Notes: generated by a model not told the origin, from the letters alone. A stretch of 6,202 nt of DNA from Bifidobacteriaceae bacterium (GCA_031278675.1 JAITJY010000331.1:1-6202); one strand, 5' to 3'. Shown: positions 1 to 6,010, numbered from the stretch's first letter. Numbers and translations are program-made.

Positions 1-1031
1 CCCACCACAGTGAAAGTCCCGGCCAGTTCAGCACTGACCTCCACGTCATCCCCAGCGTCGATGCCGTCCGCTGCGTCGGTAGCGCCAGAACCGTCTGCGG
101 TGCCGCCGTCCGCCTCGTCGGTAGCGCCGGAGCCTCCTGCCCGGTCTGCGGTGTCGCTGCCGTCCGCCTCGGCTGCGCCGCCGTCCGCTGCGTCGATGCC
201 GTCCGCTTCGCCCGCAGTCCCGGAGCCGTCTGCTTGGCCGGTGGGGCTGGTACCGGCGGGATTGTTCGTCGCGTCGGTAGCGGCATCGTCCACTGGGCCG
301 GAAGCGTTGGCATCTTCTGCCGGCGCGGCGGTGACCAACTCGACGTTGGCGCCGACCTCCAAACCGATCCAGTCGGCAATATCGCGGCCCACCAGGATCT
401 CGCCGGCGCGGGCGGGCCAGTCACCCTCGACGTGCCAATAGGGGCTGACCGCGCGCACTGCGGCGAGGTCGGTGCCGGCCGCCAGGTAGGGCTGTTCGTT
501 GAGGCGGACCGTCTGATAGCGGTAGGGCGCGGCGCCCACCAGATCGGCGGCGCCGACCACCGCGTCAACCTCGGCCAAGACGGCCTGATCAATCGCGGTT
601 TGGCCCTCGGCGGGCAGCACCAGCAGGTTGCCGCCATAGGCGCGCATCTCCCGGGTCATCTGGCGCGGAATGTCGGTGGCGATCGTCGCCAACGCGAACA
701 ATGTGGTAGCGCCGATGGCGACCGCCGAGATCGCGATAGCGACCCGCGACCGGCGCCGGGTCAAGGAACGGGCCACCATGCGAGCAAACATGGCGCGCCG
801 ACCGCGCAGGGGCTTCTTGGGCTCCCCGAGCTCCTTGGGCTTCTGGGGCTTCTTGGGCTCCTCGAGCTTCTTGAGCTTCTGGGGCTTCTTGGGCTCCTCG
901 AGTTCCTGGGGCTCTCCGAGCTTCGTGGGTTTCTTGGGTTTCTTGGGCTCCTCGATCTCTCCGAGCCCCTTGGGTTCCTCGGGCCTATTGAACTTCTTGG
1001 GCCTTATGGGTTGGTTCGGCACCTTGGTCAC
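1..1031 (-). CDS. MacB/FtsX-type ABC transporter permease, second of a pair (3' end outside window)
   Basis: Membrane subunit of an ABC system of the MacB/FtsX class; only the first 343 codons are present and the frame stays open to the left edge. The GTG start at 1031 overlaps the upstream TGA (1030-1028) as GTGA, which suggests translational coupling; the Shine-Dalgarno is weak. Residues 1-80 are a Lys/Pro/Glu-rich repeat. From Met81 (codon 789-791) the protein looks like the start of its sister (MFARMVARSLTRRR against MFFRMVRGALARGR). A membrane helix lies at about 97-117, followed by a MacB-type extracytoplasmic domain with the segment ILVGRDIADWIGLEVG. Residues 235-338 are an acidic low-complexity insertion just before TFTVV. 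The remaining three membrane helices must lie past the edge. Met81 is a possible alternative start but has no visible Shine-Dalgarno. By context it belongs to a P19/FTR1 iron-uptake cluster (compare Cj1662); the transported substrate is unknown. Confidence 0.88.
   Translation of the reverse strand, partial: MTKVPNQPIRPKKFNRPEEPKGLGEIEEPKKPKKPTKLGEPQELEEPKKPQKLKKLEEPKKPQKPKELGEPKKPLRGRRAMFARMVARSLTRRRSRVAIAISAVAIGATTLFALATIATDIPRQMTREMRAYGGNLLVLPAEGQTAIDQAVLAEVDAVVGAADLVGAAPYRYQTVRLNEQPYLAAGTDLAAVRAVSPYWHVEGDWPARAGEILVGRDIADWIGLEVGANVELVTAAPAEDANASGPVDDAATDATNNPAGTSPTGQADGSGTAGEADGIDAADGGAAEADGSDTADRAGGSGATDEADGGTADGSGATDAADGIDAGDDVEVSAELAGTFTVV
45..239 (-). repeat. Acidic Ala/Asp/Gly/Ser/Thr repeat inserted in permease ectodomain
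   Basis: These 65 codons encode recurring ADG, ADGS and ATDxADG units with about 18 acidic residues and one arginine. DNA-level copies are visible on the plus strand, for example gcgtcgatgccgtccgct at 55-72 and 190-207, and tcggtagcgcc at 76-86 and 118-128. They form the repetitive core of a ~104-residue insertion (18-329) between VELVT and TFTVV. The sister permease has only a few residues at the equivalent loop. Confidence 0.85.
810..956 (-). repeat. In-frame tandem repeat coding a Lys-Pro-Glu cytoplasmic extension
   Basis: Codons 26-74 of the second permease are repetitive. The clearest units are 36 bp (12 residues): LEEPKKPQKLKK, then LEEPKKPQKPKE, then a partial LGEPKKP, spanning 902-810. 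Looser copies (IEEPKKPKKPTK, LGEPQE) precede them. The whole 80-residue extension has about 20 Lys, 16 Pro and 13 Glu and ends in the basic stretch RGRR just before the permease core, so it should lie in the cytoplasm. Confidence 0.85.
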
Positions 1032-2341
1032 CGCCCGTGCAACACATCGGCCGGGCGCAAGCGCAACAGCATCCGGATCGAAGGCAGCGAACCGCCGAGC
1101 ACCACCAACAAGACCAGCACGCCGACCAGGCCCGCCACGATCGGCCGGACCGCAATGGTGGACCCGAACACCGTCAAGCCGACAATCTGGCCGAAGCCCA
1201 ACCCGAGACCATATCCCACGAGCCCTCCGACCAGGGCAATGACGCTCAGTTCGGTCAACACCAGGCGCAGCACCGACGCATCTGAGGCCCCGACCGCCTT
1301 GAGGAGCCCAATTTGAGGGGCGCGTTCAATCACACTGGCGGTCACCAGGTTCGCGATCGCCAGCGCTGAAGCAACCAGGCTCAGGGCTGTGACCAGCAGC
1401 ATCAGGAGCGATGTCTTTTCTAAGATGGACCCCGAAGACTCGGTGACGGCGCGCACCGGCTTCGCCACGGCGTCCGGGATAGCTTCCTCAATCTGGTACG
1501 CAATCGAAGACACATAGGCGGTGCAATACCAGGTTTCCCATTCAGAAATGGTCAGCGCCCGCGGATTGCGGGCGGCCTTGCGGGCCAGATCATTGTCCGG
1601 TGTGGTCAACGCGCTGACTTCAACCTGGTCTACCTCGCCGGCGCGGCCGGCGAGGTCTTGCGCCGTAGCTAAAGGAACCACCACAGCCTGGTCCTCATCT
1701 GCTGCTGAAGACAAGATTCCTGCGACCCGGAGGCTTGTTCGGCCCGCCGTCCCAGCCAAAGTGAATTCGTCGCCCAGTTCCAGGCCGAGTTTTTCCGCTA
1801 GGTCTACCCCAACCATGGCGAGATCGGTATCTCCGTCGGCAATCCACCCGCCTTCAACTTCCCACCAGGCGCGGAGACCCAGTATCCCAGCCATGGCGTG
1901 TTCACCGGTCGGCAGATCCAGCTCATGGGCGAACCAGGTGCCCAGCACTGATACGTCTGCCGTCGCCCCGGCCGGCGCCTCGCCGGCCGACTGCCCGGCC
2001 TCCAGCCTCGCCGTAGTGTTCAAGAACGGCGCAAAATCAACAATATTGAACGCCCAAAAAATGGTCTTGATATTAGGGATATCCGCTTCCGCCAGGGGAG
2101 TGCGGCCAGCCGAACTGCCATTGTCCATCTGGTAGAGGTCGTCGAGGACAGCCGCGCCACGCCCCTGGACCACAATATTCGCCCCATAGGTCTTGAGTTC
2201 CTGATTGACCTTGTCGCCGACATCGAACATGACGCCCAGCATGGCTGTCGCGACGGCGGCCCCCAAGGCCGTGGTGGCGGCGATCATGGTGCGCCCCGTG
2301 CGCCCCCGCGCCAAGGCCCCCCGAACCATTCTGAAAAACAT
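1028..2341 (-). CDS. MacB/FtsX-type ABC transporter permease, first of a pair
   Basis: A 437-residue permease of the MacB/FtsX class. A membrane helix lies at about 18-39, followed by a large extracytoplasmic MacB-type domain and three C-terminal helices at about 310-336, 359-388 and 398-420. The FtsX-like signature ERAPQIGLLKAVGA is at 339-352, after the second helix. A segment WYCTAYVSSIAYQIEE lies at the end of the ectodomain. The frame is open further upstream to 2458, but I chose ATG 2341: it gives the standard MFFRMVRGALARG beginning, and GAGG (2349-2346), which overlaps the TAG stop of the upstream gene, serves as Shine-Dalgarno. The gap to the upstream gene is 7 bp and the stop overlaps the next start by 4 bp, so it is tightly co-transcribed. 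By order it corresponds to Cj1661 of the Campylobacter P19 cluster. The partner ATPase is not in the window and the substrate is unproven. Confidence 0.9.
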   Translation of the reverse strand: MFFRMVRGALARGRTGRTMIAATTALGAAVATAMLGVMFDVGDKVNQELKTYGANIVVQGRGAAVLDDLYQMDNGSSAGRTPLAEADIPNIKTIFWAFNIVDFAPFLNTTARLEAGQSAGEAPAGATADVSVLGTWFAHELDLPTGEHAMAGILGLRAWWEVEGGWIADGDTDLAMVGVDLAEKLGLELGDEFTLAGTAGRTSLRVAGILSSAADEDQAVVVPLATAQDLAGRAGEVDQVEVSALTTPDNDLARKAARNPRALTISEWETWYCTAYVSSIAYQIEEAIPDAVAKPVRAVTESSGSILEKTSLLMLLVTALSLVASALAIANLVTASVIERAPQIGLLKAVGASDASVLRLVLTELSVIALVGGLVGYGLGLGFGQIVGLTVFGSTIAVRPIVAGLVGVLVLLVVLGGSLPSIRMLLRLRPADVLHGR

Positions 2342-2348
2342 GCTGCCT

Positions 2349-3674
2349 CTATGCGAAAATTGAGGCGGCTGCTTCAAGATCAGCCGTTTGGACCAGCAAG
2401 TTGCCGCCATCGAGCGTGTATTCCAGCGGAATTGGGTTGCAGCCGCCTTTGAAGCCAATGGTAGCGATGTTCATGATCACATCGCACAAGCGGCAGACAA
2501 TCTTGCCGTCGCGTTCGTAATAGCCGGTGGCTCCGCAAACCTCGCAGGCATCCAGGCCCACGCCGTAGGCGACGCCGTTCTTCTTGATCACAATGAACCG
2601 GACCACCGTGCCATCTTCGGTGGTGTAGGCGAAGCGGTGGAGGTGGCCGTCATCCACCAATGAGAGCGGCACCAAGGCCACCGTACCAGCCAGTTCATAC
2701 GGCTCCGGGGGGGAGAGTTCCACCTCGCGTTGATCTAAGGCAACGCCTACCGTTAGCGCTAACCCTAGTGCCACATACGCGCCAGATGTCGCCAGCGCGT
2801 AGCGCAAACGCCGCCGCTTGGTTGCCTTGACCAGGCGCGCCGCAGCCGGATTAGGTTCGTTGACGGAGCGGCGCAGATTGGACCGGAGCATGCTCAGCGG
2901 CAGGATCAGCCCCACGGCCGCGACGGCCGCCAACGTCACCGTCTGGTGGTTGATTGCCCAGACCAGGACCTTGAAAGCGCCCCGGGGCAAGGAGATCAAC
3001 TGCCGCGCGGTGGCGATCTGGATCAAGTTGATCGCCGCGCTCAGGGCCGCCAGGCCCCCCGCCGCGTACAAGGTTGCCCGCGCGACGCGTACGTCCGCCC
3101 CCTGTGACGCTCTTACCAGCGCCGATGCCGCCAAGCCGACCAACGTAGCCCCGCCCAAGAAGCCGACCACCCGCAAAGCAGCGTCCGTTGACCAAACTGG
3201 CTCGCCAGGCACCACGAAGCTGGTGAACTGCAAGAAGACCGAAGGCAGCGCGCGCACCAACAACAGCGCCGCGACCAGAGCCGAACTCCAGTTCCAGACC
3301 GCCACCACCCGGGGCGGCGCCGGTAGCGGCGCCCTAGACTTGGCGAGCCAAGTGGCCACGATCAGCGTCGCCAGCGCGGCGATCACCGCCCCAGCCGTCC
3401 AAGCGGCAATCGTTTCGCGTTCCAACAACAGCGCTGATTCACGCAAGGCCGCCAGAGCGGCGCCGGCCAGCGCGCCGGCGCCGCTCCCCCAAGCCGCGGG
3501 CCTCAGGGCGACCCGGGGACCGCTGCGCCCACCATTCTTGGCGGAAACGGGGTGGGCGGGATCAGCGGCGGTCTTCGCCAGTGCCCGGCCAGTTACGACC
3601 AATACAGCCAGGACCAGCGCCGTTGGCGCCAGGCCTTGGATCACTGCGATGAACTGTCCAAGCACTAGATTCAA
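2349..3674 (-). CDS. DUF2318-type membrane protein with cysteine-rich C-terminal domain
   Basis: A 441-residue protein with about eight hydrophobic segments (roughly 5-29, 61-79, 90-111, 122-147, 165-188, 200-220, 239-262, 290-311) and then a soluble domain of ~130 residues. That domain has HLH (344-346), CEVC (377-380), CRLC (394-397) and Cys412 in KGGCNPIPLEY, the pattern of the DUF2318 or 'Fe-S-containing membrane protein' family. The five cysteines and two histidines suggest an iron-sulfur cluster or other redox metal site; this is inferred. Homologues sit beside P19 and FTR1 permeases (Cj1660 in C. jejuni), so a role in electron transfer for iron uptake is plausible. The start is TTG 3674 behind AGGAGAG (3682-3676), with a short spacer; GTG 3665 is an alternative with a longer one. 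It follows a 332-bp structured gap, so it may be expressed differently from the two upstream genes. A cluster of TTA and CTA leucine codons marks the end of the last membrane helix. Confidence 0.9.
   Translation of the reverse strand: MNLVLGQFIAVIQGLAPTALVLAVLVVTGRALAKTAADPAHPVSAKNGGRSGPRVALRPAAWGSGAGALAGAALAALRESALLLERETIAAWTAGAVIAALATLIVATWLAKSRAPLPAPPRVVAVWNWSSALVAALLLVRALPSVFLQFTSFVVPGEPVWSTDAALRVVGFLGGATLVGLAASALVRASQGADVRVARATLYAAGGLAALSAAINLIQIATARQLISLPRGAFKVLVWAINHQTVTLAAVAAVGLILPLSMLRSNLRRSVNEPNPAAARLVKATKRRRLRYALATSGAYVALGLALTVGVALDQREVELSPPEPYELAGTVALVPLSLVDDGHLHRFAYTTEDGTVVRFIVIKKNGVAYGVGLDACEVCGATGYYERDGKIVCRLCDVIMNIATIGFKGGCNPIPLEYTLDGGNLLVQTADLEAAASIFA
2736..2768 (-). other. 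Rare leucine codon cluster overlapping a palindrome in the DUF2318 gene
   Basis: Within 11 codons the gene uses CTA (2768-2766), TTA (2762-2760), CTA (2756-2754) and TTA (2738-2736) for leucine, codons normally scarce in GC-rich genomes. They encode the end of the last membrane helix, just before the soluble cysteine domain. The same DNA holds a perfect 12-bp palindrome, gttagcgctaac (2752-2763), flanked by CTA and TAG to give a 22-bp near-palindrome (2747-2768). Confidence 0.6.
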
Positions 3675-3701
3675 ACTCTCCTGAATAATCGTAGGAATGG
3701 T

Positions 3702-3780
3702 GGCCGGGCAGCGTCTGCGGCTCTAACCTTGGAGGAAGTGTCCCTTCAACCCCCAAGTTAGCCGCAGCAACTGCCCGGCC
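3702..3780 (-). promoter_or_regulatory. Large ~25-bp interrupted hairpin 20 nt upstream of the DUF2318 gene ribosome site
   Basis: Left and right arms are near-perfect reverse complements. A 10-bp stem (3702-3711 with 3771-3780) is followed by a 3x3 internal loop, an 8-bp stem (3715-3722 with 3760-3767), then a bulged stem (AAC/GTT and TTGG/CCAA, 3725-3732 with 3753-3759). The apical loop contains a small GAAG/CTTC pairing (3735-3738 with 3744-3747). There is no U-tract after it in the direction of transcription, so it is not a canonical terminator. It may regulate translation, block exonucleases or attenuate transcription. Confidence 0.65.
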
Positions 3781-3782
3781 CA

Positions 3783-3853
3783 GGTGGCCCCAAGGGTTTG
3801 GGTCCACCGCCCGGCGCGGACCGGTTCCGAGCCAGTCCGCTGCGGGACGGTGG
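3783..3853 (-). promoter_or_regulatory. Possible alternative-pairing element in the intergenic region
   Basis: The segment at 3804-3809 (ccaccg on the plus strand) can pair with ggtgg at 3783-3787, forming a hairpin that continues as CCC/GGG and AA/TT around a GGGT loop. It can instead pair with cggtgg at 3848-3853, enclosing a 6-bp stem (3816-3821 with 3835-3840). The two pairings exclude each other, as in attenuators and riboswitch expression platforms. In GC-rich DNA such matches also occur by chance. Confidence 0.35.
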
Positions 3854-3863
3854 GCCCGCTGGC

Positions 3864-3937
3864 CTGTCGCACATCAAGGAGGGATGGCGCGGGATCAGCC
3901 CAAAAGGCGTACCGCCCGCTCCCGTCAAGTGCGACAG
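3864..3937 (-). promoter_or_regulatory. 9-bp stem enclosing a 56-nt branched interior
   Basis: ctgtcgcac (3864-3872) and gtgcgacag (3929-3937) are perfect reverse complements. The interior can form smaller pairings such as GGCG/CGCC around a short loop. The layout, a closing stem around a multi-helix interior, resembles structured regulatory RNAs, but no known family is recognised. Confidence 0.45.
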
Positions 3938-3997
3938 AACGCTAGCCCCTTGCCGGGGGCGGCCGGAGCATTGGCTGGTGCCCCGACCGCCGGCGTA

Positions 3998-4017
3998 GCG
4001 AGTGTCTCACCACTCGC
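3998..4017 (-). promoter_or_regulatory. Hairpin across the stop codon of the P19 lipoprotein gene
   Basis: gcgagtg (3998-4004) and cactcgc (4011-4017) form a perfect 7-bp stem with a 6-nt loop that contains the TGA stop (4009-4007). No run of T follows on the minus strand, so it is at best a weak or factor-dependent terminator or an mRNA 3'-end stabiliser. Confidence 0.45.
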
Positions 4018-4627
4018 GTGGTACGTAGTCCCAGGTCCATTCGACCACCAACGGTTCTGTCCAGAACCTGCCCTCCACGCCGGTTTCCTTGTCGACGTGC
4101 AGGAGATGGCCGTTGGTTTCCGGTGACTCGATCGAGAACGTCACCTTGTACGTGCCCGCTTCTTTCAGCGCCACATTGGCGCCGTAGTGCGGCCCATCCG
4201 AGGCGTTCATCGGCATGAACGTCCCCTCCGAGACCACGTTGCCGTCTTCGGTCGCGATGGTGTAATCGACCGTCAGATTCGGTACGAAATCACCCACGCC
4301 GTAGCCCAGATCATTCTCGCCGGCGGCGATGTCAGCCTCGATGTGGAAGTCCGATTCGGCAGCGGCCAAGCCCATGCCGGCGGGTTCCATATCGACCGGT
4401 TGGAAGTAGACGCCGGCCACCTCCAGCGGGCCAACGCTCTGAGTATCACCGATCGGGAACTCCTCGAAGCCCGCATCCTCGCCCGGGGCCGGTGCGGCGG
4501 AACCGTCTTCGTCATCCGAGTTGCAGCCGCCCAGGGCGAACGCCAACGCGAGGCCCGCCACACCGGCCACCAGGCCGGCCAGAGGGAAGCGTCGAGGGGT
4601 GTCTTGTAGATTCATGCGAATTGTCAT
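4007..4627 (-). CDS. P19/Tpd-type iron-binding lipoprotein
   Basis: A 206-residue exported protein of the P19/FetP/Tpd family, extracytoplasmic partners of FTR1-type permeases that bind copper and ferric iron. It has a short basic N-terminus, a hydrophobic segment at about 15-33 and a lipobox LGGC with Cys35, followed by an acidic linker, so it should be membrane-anchored. Likely metal ligands are H95 and E97 in ESDFHIEADI, M140 in FMPMNASDGPHYG, D144 and H147, and H174 or H177 in NGHLLH. Recalled from P19 (H42, E44, M88, D92, H95, H132), the first five have matching relative spacing, so the metal site seems intact. ATG 4627 overlaps the permease stop as ATGA, and GGAG (4636-4633) lies 5 nt upstream inside the permease gene. 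It is co-transcribed with the permease and probably iron-repressed. The DUF2318 gene follows after a long structured gap. Confidence 0.92.
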   Translation of the reverse strand: MTIRMNLQDTPRRFPLAGLVAGVAGLALAFALGGCNSDDEDGSAAPAPGEDAGFEEFPIGDTQSVGPLEVAGVYFQPVDMEPAGMGLAAAESDFHIEADIAAGENDLGYGVGDFVPNLTVDYTIATEDGNVVSEGTFMPMNASDGPHYGANVALKEAGTYKVTFSIESPETNGHLLHVDKETGVEGRFWTEPLVVEWTWDYVPREW

Positions 4628-5973
4628 TGTTTCTCCATCATCTGGTTGGGGTTGGGGCCATCCGAGCCGCCTGGGCGGCTCTGGCGCGCTGAAATGCTTG
4701 CTGAAATGCTTAGCTGGTCGAGTTGGATGGGCTGGTTAGGGGCTGGGACGGTGGGGACGGCATCGGGCAACGGGCGTGAACGGCGGGCGCGGCGCAGGGC
4801 CCAAACCGACAACCCCACCATGATGACCAGGACCAAGGCCTGCGCACCGAGGGTCTGGGCCGCCGGATAGATGCCGAGCAAATCGATGGTAGGAGCCCAC
4901 GTGACCTGCGTGATCGGCACCACGCCGCCTTCTTGGAGTTCCTTGATGCCGGAACCCGCGAAGCTGAACGCCAAGACGGCGAGGATCACCGAAGTGCCGA
5001 GGAAGAACGGGCGGATCGGGATGCGGATCGACAGGTAGCGGATCGCCAGGTAGACCGCCACCAGCGCGACCGCGCCAACCCCGAGGCCCACCCAAAGCAT
5101 ATTTTGGGTGGATTCCGCGCGGGAGGCGAGAGCCTGATACAAGAGGATGGTCTCCGCGCCTTCGCGGAACACTGCGAGGAAGGCGACCGCCGCCAGCGAG
5201 TAGACCGAACCCCGGCTCAGTGAAGCTTCCGTTTTGGCTTTGATGTAGCGCGCCCAGGCGCCAGCCTCCGACTTGCCCAGTATCCAGTTAGACACCCATA
5301 TCAGCATCACCGCCGCGATCAGCACCGTGACACCCTCAATGATCTCTTGGTTGGCGCCCCCGAGGGCCGCAGTCGCGAACTTGATCGCTACCGCTAGGGC
5401 CGCGCTGGCCACCAAAGCCAGGATCGCGCCGCCGTAAACCACCCGCAGCGAGTCGCGGTTCCCGGATTTGATCAGGTACGCGATGATCGCACCCAACACC
5501 AGGATCGCCTCGAAGCCTTCGCGCAGGATCACCACCAGCGACTCGATGAATGTGCCCGCAGCGGACTCCCCCGCGCCGTCGAGTTCGGCGGCCTGTTCTT
5601 GGAGGATCGCCTCAAGGGCGTCGGTGTGGGCGCGGACGGCGGCATCGTCGCCGTTATCCATTTCCTTCTTGATCAGTCCAAACTCGTATTCGGCCTGGGA
5701 GGCGCTCTTGCCTGAGATGTGCGCCATGACGACCTTCTCGAAACCGAGGGCTTCGTAGTAGGTGTAGTAGGCGACATCGACCTGGGCTTTGGCTTCTTTG
5801 ACCGCGCCGTCCAGGTACTGGGTATAGCCGTCTTCGAGGACTTCCGTCATTTCTTCGACTACGTCGCCCCAGGTGTCGGTGGCGGCGTGGGCGGCGCCTG
5901 CCGCCAGCGGGCCAATCGCGGCGACGATGGCGGCGGCTCCTGCTAGCAGCGCCAGCAGCGTCTTGCGGATCAA
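4624..5973 (-). CDS. FTR1-family iron permease with N-terminal extracytoplasmic domain
   Basis: A 449-residue iron permease of the EfeU/FTR1 family (compare Cj1658 and FetM). A signal peptide (about 1-30, ending AHA) is followed by a helical domain of ~110 residues containing YYEALGFEKVV. Then come seven hydrophobic segments at about 142-168, 178-204, 215-232, 257-283, 292-315, 319-340 and 370-393. Both iron-binding REXXE motifs are present: REGFE at 151-155 in the first helix and REGAE at 270-274 in the fourth. DLLGIYPAAQTLGAQ before the last helix is also family-like. The C-terminal ~45-residue tail is hydrophilic. The frame is open to an ATG at 6063, but I chose TTG 5973: a perfect AGGAGG (5984-5979) lies 5 nt upstream and the signal peptide then starts directly. 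The longer version would also cross the iron box. It is the first gene of the operon and its stop overlaps the P19 start by 4 bp. Confidence 0.95.
   Translation of the reverse strand: MIRKTLLALLAGAAAIVAAIGPLAAGAAHAATDTWGDVVEEMTEVLEDGYTQYLDGAVKEAKAQVDVAYYTYYEALGFEKVVMAHISGKSASQAEYEFGLIKKEMDNGDDAAVRAHTDALEAILQEQAAELDGAGESAAGTFIESLVVILREGFEAILVLGAIIAYLIKSGNRDSLRVVYGGAILALVASAALAVAIKFATAALGGANQEIIEGVTVLIAAVMLIWVSNWILGKSEAGAWARYIKAKTEASLSRGSVYSLAAVAFLAVFREGAETILLYQALASRAESTQNMLWVGLGVGAVALVAVYLAIRYLSIRIPIRPFFLGTSVILAVLAFSFAGSGIKELQEGGVVPITQVTWAPTIDLLGIYPAAQTLGAQALVLVIMVGLSVWALRRARRSRPLPDAVPTVPAPNQPIQLDQLSISASISARQSRPGGSDGPNPNQMMEKQ
4688..4711 (-). repeat. 12-bp tandem duplication in the permease C-terminal tail
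   Basis: gctgaaatgctt occurs twice in direct succession (4688-4699 and 4700-4711), in frame, coding SISASISA in the cytoplasmic tail. It resembles a recent slippage event in a tolerant region. Confidence 0.8.
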
Positions 5974-5978
5974 GTCAG

Positions 5979-5984
5979 CCTCCT
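5979..5984 (-). promoter_or_regulatory. Ribosome binding site that fixes the TTG start of the permease
   Basis: The minus strand reads AGGAGG, a perfect Shine-Dalgarno, 5 nt before TTG 5973. It is the strongest ribosome site seen in the window and the main reason for preferring TTG over the ATG at 6063. Confidence 0.85.
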
Positions 5985-5991
5985 GAGCTAA

Positions 5992-6010
5992 GGCCGCGGG
6001 TCTCGCGGCC
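5992..6010 (-). promoter_or_regulatory. GC-rich leader hairpin between iron box and ribosome site
   Basis: ggccgcg (5992-5998) and cgcggcc (6004-6010) form a perfect 7-bp GC-only stem with a 5-nt loop, ending 7 nt before the AGGAGG. If transcription starts upstream of it, it lies in the 5' leader of the permease mRNA. Its role is unknown; it has no U-tract. Confidence 0.55.

Larger units (their letters stand above)
3675..4006 (-). other. 332-bp non-coding, highly structured intergenic region inside the operon
   Basis: No convincing gene lies here on either strand; the short open frames have no family-like sequence. The stretch separates the P19 lipoprotein gene from the DUF2318 gene, while the other junctions in the cluster are 4-bp overlaps or a 7-bp gap. 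It is packed with inverted repeats: a large hairpin at 3702-3780, a hairpin at 3783-3808, a 6-bp stem at 3816-3821/3835-3840, a 9-bp stem at 3864-3872/3929-3937, a GCCCC/GGGGC stem at 3945-3949/3956-3960, and one across the P19 stop at 3998-4017. It could be a processing or attenuation region, a cis-regulatory RNA, or a small mobile hairpin element. I do not recognise a named RNA family. Confidence 0.6.

Noticed and set aside
810..902. 36-bp repeats that might be mistaken for a CRISPR array
   Set aside because: The units are directly adjacent with no spacers, differ between copies and stay in frame with a permease gene.
10..1316. Long plus-strand open frames rich in Ser/Ala/Pro or Leu/Gly across the left end
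   Set aside because: They are antisense shadows of the second permease and the end of the first. The minus strand gives a recognisable FtsX-like protein, and their low complexity mirrors its repeats.
2342..2458. Upstream extension of the first permease to an ATG at 2458
   Set aside because: It would overlap the DUF2318 coding end by over 100 bp and adds sequence unlike the family; ATG 2341 has a Shine-Dalgarno and the expected N-terminus.
3688..3693. TACGAT as a -10 element for the DUF2318 gene
   Set aside because: Transcription would begin at or inside the Shine-Dalgarno, and no -35 element is evident.
3723..3729. AGGTTAG (minus strand), a half iron box near the DUF2318 gene
   Set aside because: Only one half matches the DtxR/IdeR consensus, and the bases are explained by pairing in the large hairpin.
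3562..3807. 81-codon minus-strand frame overlapping the DUF2318 start and the intergenic hairpins
   Set aside because: It shows no family-like sequence, runs through the large hairpin and overlaps a clear gene in another frame.
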